Positions 22,673 to 25,714 of a DNA stretch of 25,714 nucleotides are shown piece after piece; position 1 is the stretch's first letter; every line of letters starts with the position of its first letter. Made by a program: the position numbers and the translations under genes. The notes beneath the pieces were generated by a model, which saw only the letters and a program-made list of their open reading frames with translations, did no database searches and was not told the origin of the DNA. Source of the DNA: CAZLMW01 sp964560875 (GTDB lineage: Bacteria; Myxococcota_A; UBA9042); assembly GCA_964560875.1 (NCBI GenBank), contig CAZLMW010000115.1, forward strand, positions 1-25,714. Direction: 5' to 3'.

Positions 22673-24988
22673 CTAGTTGTACTTGAGGCGGTCGATGACC
22701 GGCTCCATTTTCTCGAAGTCATAGCCGGTCGCTTGCAGCACTTCCTGCAGTAGCCGTTGCTTGGCCTCGGCTGAGATTCCGTCGCCCGTGGACAGCGCCA
22801 AGACCTGGTAGTGCAGCTTGTTGGCGGCCTTCTTGCTGTCGGCGGCGGATTTTACGAACCGCATTCCCTGGAGCATCAGTTTCGGAAAGAGCTCGGCGGT
22901 CGCCTGGTCGAGCAGGCGCGTTGTCAGCTCAGCCATCAGCGTCATGTCATCGGGCAGCTTGCTCTGCTTGGGCGGCTCAAGCGTCTGTTCCTTGACGACG
23001 ATCCCCGGGGTGGAGAAGTCGACGCGATTGTCGTCGATGGCCGTCTCGGTCTTGGCGAGCGGCTCCTTGCCCTTGCGCGGGAACCACGCCGCTGCCAGCT
23101 GCGCTTTGAACTTCACCTCGTGCACTTTGACCGTGTACTTGTAGTCCAGCCAGATCTCCTCGCGGAGCTTCTTGGGCGTTGAGTACGCCGATTTTTCCGA
23201 CGCCGAAAACTCCGCCTGCTTCTTGTGCACCTCGTCGCGAAGCTCGTTGAAGCGTGGGCTGAGGGTCGCGATCTTGCCGTTCGCCTTGGCGATGTTGTCC
23301 TTGTAGTACTTGACGTGTTTGGCCCACCGGCGATTGGCGTAGCTCTTTGCGCAATTGGTGGTGCCATCGGGGCAGGGCGCGGGCTTGTTCTGGTAGTAGA
23401 GGCCGTCTTCCTTGCTGATGCGTGCCTTCAGCTTCACGTAATCTGCGTCGAGCTTGGCGAGCCGCTCTTCGGTCGCGTTGAGCTCCTCCTGCACCGGTCG
23501 AAACGCATCGGTTGCAGCGTTGAGCGCGGCGAGGGTGGCCGACATCCGGCTTTGCGCGATCGCCCATTGCGGGTTGGCCGGGAATTCGACGCGGTCCAGG
23601 TACTTCTTGCGCCGCTCGTCGTCGCGGGAAGCGCGGCTCAACGAGAAGGCGCCGATGCTGATCACGAGGCGGCCATCGGCCCGCTTCTTTTCCTTGCGAC
23701 CCTCGACAAGCATGACCCCGCGCGCCGGCAGCTTGCTGGTCGCGAACCGCTGTTTGAAGCCGCTGAAGATGGCGTCGGCAGCGGGAACAAAGTCGCCCTT
23801 GGGGACCTTGCCGCCGGTGGTGTACAGCTTCATGGCACGCAGGTCCGCGACTTTTCGCTGGGCCTTCTCGAGCCGCTTGCCCGCGTCCTTCGCGCCGCCG
23901 CCGAAATACGCGGCGATGCGGTAGTTGACCAGCGCTGCTCCCCACAACCGCTTTCGTTCATGGCGACGGCCGAGCTTGTAGTAGTGCTTGGCGGCGCGCT
24001 CGGTGAGCTTCTTGTGATGTTTGCTGAGCGCCTTTGCGATCTTGGGGTAGTCGGTGCCCATCGCCTGGGCTTGCATGACCGCTTTGAGCGCCGCGCGCCG
24101 ATCCTTGGACTTGCCGTGCTTCTTGAGCGCCGCGAGCCGCTCTTCCACGAAGCGACGCCGGGCTTCGCGAGCACCCTGTTTGGCCGCGTAGCTCTTCGGA
24201 TCGCGCTTGAGCGCCTTCTCGTACGCCTGCACCGCGCCGGCAACATCGCCCTTCTCGAGCTTGTCGTGGCCCTCGGTGGCGAGCTTGTCGGCGGCGCCGC
24301 GAACCATCGCTTTGTCCAGCAGCTGCCGCGCTTTGGCGTTCTTGGGCTGCAGCCTCAGGGCTTTTTGAATCTGCACCTGGGCGTCGTCGAACTCCTCGAC
24401 GGTCATCAGCCGTTCAGCTTCGAGCAGCATGACGCTGGCGGCGGGGGCGGCGACCTTGTCGTAGAGGCCAGTGACCGCGGGGTAGTCGTGGCGCCACATC
24501 TGCAGCCCCTCGACGAGCCGGACGAGCTGCTCCCATTTGCTGAGGTCCTTGAGGACAGCGCCGCGCGGTTTGAGCAAGGCGAGCGTCTTGTGCGTCGTGT
24601 CGATATCGCTCTCGATTCGCAGCCGCTGTTTGAGCAGGTCGGATTGACGCTGCACGACGTCCTGGGCCGTGGGCGTGTAGCTAGCGGCACGTTTGTAGGC
24701 GGCACCTGCTTCACGCAAGCGGCGTCGATCCCGCGCGTTGTCACCGTCAGCGAGGTGATGCTGGGCGGCTGTTGCCCGCGCATTGTTGAGTTTGCGCGTC
24801 ACGTCGCTGGAGGCTGCCGGGTCGCCTTTCGCGGCGCGAAGGGCCTCCTCGTACTTGGCGATGGCGGCGTCGTGGCTGCCCTTGCGCAGGAGCTCATCAC
24901 CCTGCTTGGCGATGTGGGCTGCCCCGCACGCTGAGAGCAGGGCCGCGGCGAGAACGCCAACGATTGCGGCTGAATGCTTGCGGACCAT
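22673..24988 (-). CDS. Large TPR-containing lipoprotein, unknown function
   Basis: A 771-aa exported protein. The signal peptide ends in lipobox LLSAC (Cys21), with Gly at +2 as expected for outer-membrane sorting. TPR-like helix pairs are seen at about 24-55 (LRKGSHDAAIAKYEEALRAA), 190-225 (FDDAQVQIQKALRLQPKNAKA) and 234-268 (LEKGDVAGAVQAYEKALKRDP). The middle and C-terminal parts are Lys-rich, with a beta-type patch (GVMLVEGRKEKKRADGRLVISIG), a coiled-coil-like stretch near 510-610 and a helical end. I do not recognise the C-terminal 400 residues. It leads the polyene minus-strand operon and is coupled to the methyltransferase, yet is not in the model APE set. It may be an assembly or transport scaffold at the outer membrane (inference). 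Confidence 0.85.
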   Translation of the reverse strand: MVRKHSAAIVGVLAAALLSACGAAHIAKQGDELLRKGSHDAAIAKYEEALRAAKGDPAASSDVTRKLNNARATAAQHHLADGDNARDRRRLREAGAAYKRAASYTPTAQDVVQRQSDLLKQRLRIESDIDTTHKTLALLKPRGAVLKDLSKWEQLVRLVEGLQMWRHDYPAVTGLYDKVAAPAASVMLLEAERLMTVEEFDDAQVQIQKALRLQPKNAKARQLLDKAMVRGAADKLATEGHDKLEKGDVAGAVQAYEKALKRDPKSYAAKQGAREARRRFVEERLAALKKHGKSKDRRAALKAVMQAQAMGTDYPKIAKALSKHHKKLTERAAKHYYKLGRRHERKRLWGAALVNYRIAAYFGGGAKDAGKRLEKAQRKVADLRAMKLYTTGGKVPKGDFVPAADAIFSGFKQRFATSKLPARGVMLVEGRKEKKRADGRLVISIGAFSLSRASRDDERRKKYLDRVEFPANPQWAIAQSRMSATLAALNAATDAFRPVQEELNATEERLAKLDADYVKLKARISKEDGLYYQNKPAPCPDGTTNCAKSYANRRWAKHVKYYKDNIAKANGKIATLSPRFNELRDEVHKKQAEFSASEKSAYSTPKKLREEIWLDYKYTVKVHEVKFKAQLAAAWFPRKGKEPLAKTETAIDDNRVDFSTPGIVVKEQTLEPPKQSKLPDDMTLMAELTTRLLDQATAELFPKLMLQGMRFVKSAADSKKAANKLHYQVLALSTGDGISAEAKQRLLQEVLQATGYDFEKMEPVIDRLKYN

Positions 24989-25020
24989 GGTGTTGCAGGC
25001 TCCTTGAACGAATCACGCAA

Positions 25021-25048
25021 ACTATGTGCGACGATCCGAACGCGTCAA
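25021..25048 (-). promoter_or_regulatory. Sigma-70-like promoter for the minus-strand polyene operon
   Basis: Read on the minus strand, TTGACG (25048-25043) is separated by 16 bases from CATAGT (25026-25021). These match 5 of 6 and 4 of 6 consensus positions. It lies about 35-60 bp before the lipoprotein ATG at 24988, and AAGGAG precedes that ATG by 11 bases. This is the best promoter-like pair in the window for the long operon. Confidence 0.5.
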
Positions 25049-25069
25049 GCCATGCCCGTCTTTCTCACC

Positions 25070-25088
25070 ACGTCAGTCGGTCTGACGT
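25070..25088. promoter_or_regulatory. Dyad ACGTCAG-N5-CTGACGT upstream of the operon promoter
   Basis: A perfect 7-bp inverted repeat around 5 bases, centred about 31 bp upstream of the proposed -35 box. No T run follows on either strand, so it is more likely a regulator site than a terminator. The 259-bp gap it lies in (24989-25247) contains no plausible gene. Confidence 0.4.
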
Positions 25089-25247
25089 CCAATCTGCGTC
25101 GTCCTGCGGCGAATCCTCGGTTTGAAGTGACTCTGCCACTCCTGCACCTCGCCTTCACCACATGACTCGCACCTTGAACGCCATACCTTCCCGCCGTGAT
25201 GAGAAAGCCGGGCGAGCGGAATACTCTGTACGGAGATCGACCGGCGC

Positions 25248-25714
25248 TTACTCACCGCTGTTGTCGATGCTGGCATCTGCGGCAACGACGCCTCGCACCA
25301 CGACGCGTTCGCCCGCATGAATGCCAGCACGCAGCTCTGTGAACACAGCGTTGGTGTCGCCTGGCGTCACTGCGCGACGCTCCAACGCGCCGTCGTTGCG
25401 GACCACGACAACGAACGCGCGCTCCTCGCTCGCCAAGACCGCGCTGCTCGGGACCGTCAGGCCCGGCCGGCCAGCACCTGCCGCTACCGCGACTTGCACG
25501 GCCATACCTGGCGCCGCTTGCGGATCATCGGCGTTGATCGCCCACATGAGCTCACCTGCGCGGATCGGCGAGCCGAGGTCGCGCGCCTCCGGTCGCTCAT
25601 TCGAATCGCCTGCAATGGGGCCGGTGAGCAGCCACGCCTGGGTGATCATGCCGAGCCTTTTCTTCGCGTCGGCGGCCGCGGTTACCGCGACTACGGGTCG
25701 GCCGCTGCACCCGA
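25248..25714 (-). CDS. RND efflux periplasmic adaptor (HlyD/MFP family), C-terminal part
   Basis: The frame is open to the window edge, so the gene's start is missing. The visible ~154 residues fit the end of a membrane-fusion adaptor: a barrel-type segment (VVAVTAAADAKKRL, QAWLLTG), then APGMAVQVAV, LTVPSSAVLASEERAFVVVV, LERRAVTPGDTNAVFTELRAGIHAGERVVVRGVVAADA. This order is the standard beta-barrel to membrane-proximal domain ending. The lipoyl and hairpin domains would lie outside the window. Stop TAA at 25250-25248. The 259-bp gap and the operon promoter separate it from the polyene genes, so it is probably a different transcription unit. Confidence 0.85.
   Translation of the reverse strand, partial: GCSGRPVVAVTAAADAKKRLGMITQAWLLTGPIAGDSNERPEARDLGSPIRAGELMWAINADDPQAAPGMAVQVAVAAGAGRPGLTVPSSAVLASEERAFVVVVRNDGALERRAVTPGDTNAVFTELRAGIHAGERVVVRGVVAADASIDNSGE

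Noticed and set aside
23225..24934. Long plus-strand open frame opposite the TPR lipoprotein
   Set aside because: No motif, Leu/Gly/Val/Arg-rich shadow; the minus strand has a lipobox and TPR repeats.
25650..25714. Possible lipobox Cys at the window edge making the adaptor a short lipoprotein
   Set aside because: The residues around Gly-Cys continue as adaptor barrel sequence and no signal peptide can be seen; a truncated full-length adaptor gene is simpler.
1..25714. CRISPR arrays, rRNA genes, riboswitches, intact insertion sequences
   Set aside because: No regularly spaced repeats, rRNA-like stretches, recognisable aptamers or transposase frames were seen.

Overview
The window is high-GC DNA from a Gram-negative bacterium with a lipoprotein-bearing outer membrane. 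Evidence for the envelope type is a LolA-like carrier, an RND/MMPL exporter, a lipobox lipoprotein and an RND adaptor. The codon style and gene content fit a delta-proteobacterial or myxobacterial type of genome, but this placement is an inference and nothing here is a taxonomic marker.

Left flank (1-5873). A tRNA-Arg(CCG) 3' end opens the window, and part of its T-arm/acceptor sequence is repeated just downstream. Next comes a MntA/HepT nucleotidyltransferase-HEPN toxin-antitoxin pair on the minus strand, in which the HepT start region carries an apparent two-base (GA) frameshift. Two plus-strand genes of unknown function follow: a 202-aa protein and a small membrane protein with a clear Shine-Dalgarno and an upstream 14-bp palindrome. 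A minus-strand pair then encodes a membrane-anchored spermidine-synthase-like protein and a patatin-like phospholipase.

Core (6040-24988). Two convergent gene blocks make up an almost complete aryl-polyene (APE)-type biosynthesis and transport locus. The plus-strand block is ketosynthase (ApeO-like), chain-length-factor-like protein without an active-site Cys (ApeC-like), dehydratase (ApeP-like), ketoreductase (ApeQ-like) and a second ketosynthase (ApeR-like). The minus-strand block, read from 24988 down to 10638, is a large TPR lipoprotein, methyltransferase (ApeB-like), TesB-type double-hotdog thioesterase, PlsC-type acyltransferase (ApeD-like), two acyl carrier proteins (ApeF/ApeE-like), COG4648-type membrane protein (ApeG-like), a fused aryl/acyl adenylating ligase-dehydratase (ApeH+ApeI), family 2 glycosyltransferase, LpxL-type acyltransferase (together ApeJ-like), 4HBT thioesterase (ApeK-like), LolA-like carrier (ApeL-like), MMPL exporter (ApeM-like) and a DUF3261-like lipoprotein (ApeN-like). 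Most junctions are stop/start overlaps or gaps of a few bases, so the genes are probably translationally coupled.

Expected joint function: the ligase loads an aromatic starter on an ACP; ketosynthase/CLF, ketoreductase and dehydratases build a conjugated polyene; the methyltransferase decorates it; acyltransferases and glycosyltransferase attach it to a lipid; and MMPL, LolA-like and lipoprotein components move it to the outer membrane. Local departures from the model APE locus are the ligase-dehydratase fusion, separate GT2 and LPLAT genes, an extra TesB-type thioesterase, a 771-aa TPR lipoprotein leading the operon, no starter-forming enzyme in the window, and a 205-bp MITE-like element inside the operon.

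Right flank (24989-25714). An intergenic region carries a promoter candidate and a dyad, followed by the C-terminal part of an RND efflux adaptor gene that continues past the window end.
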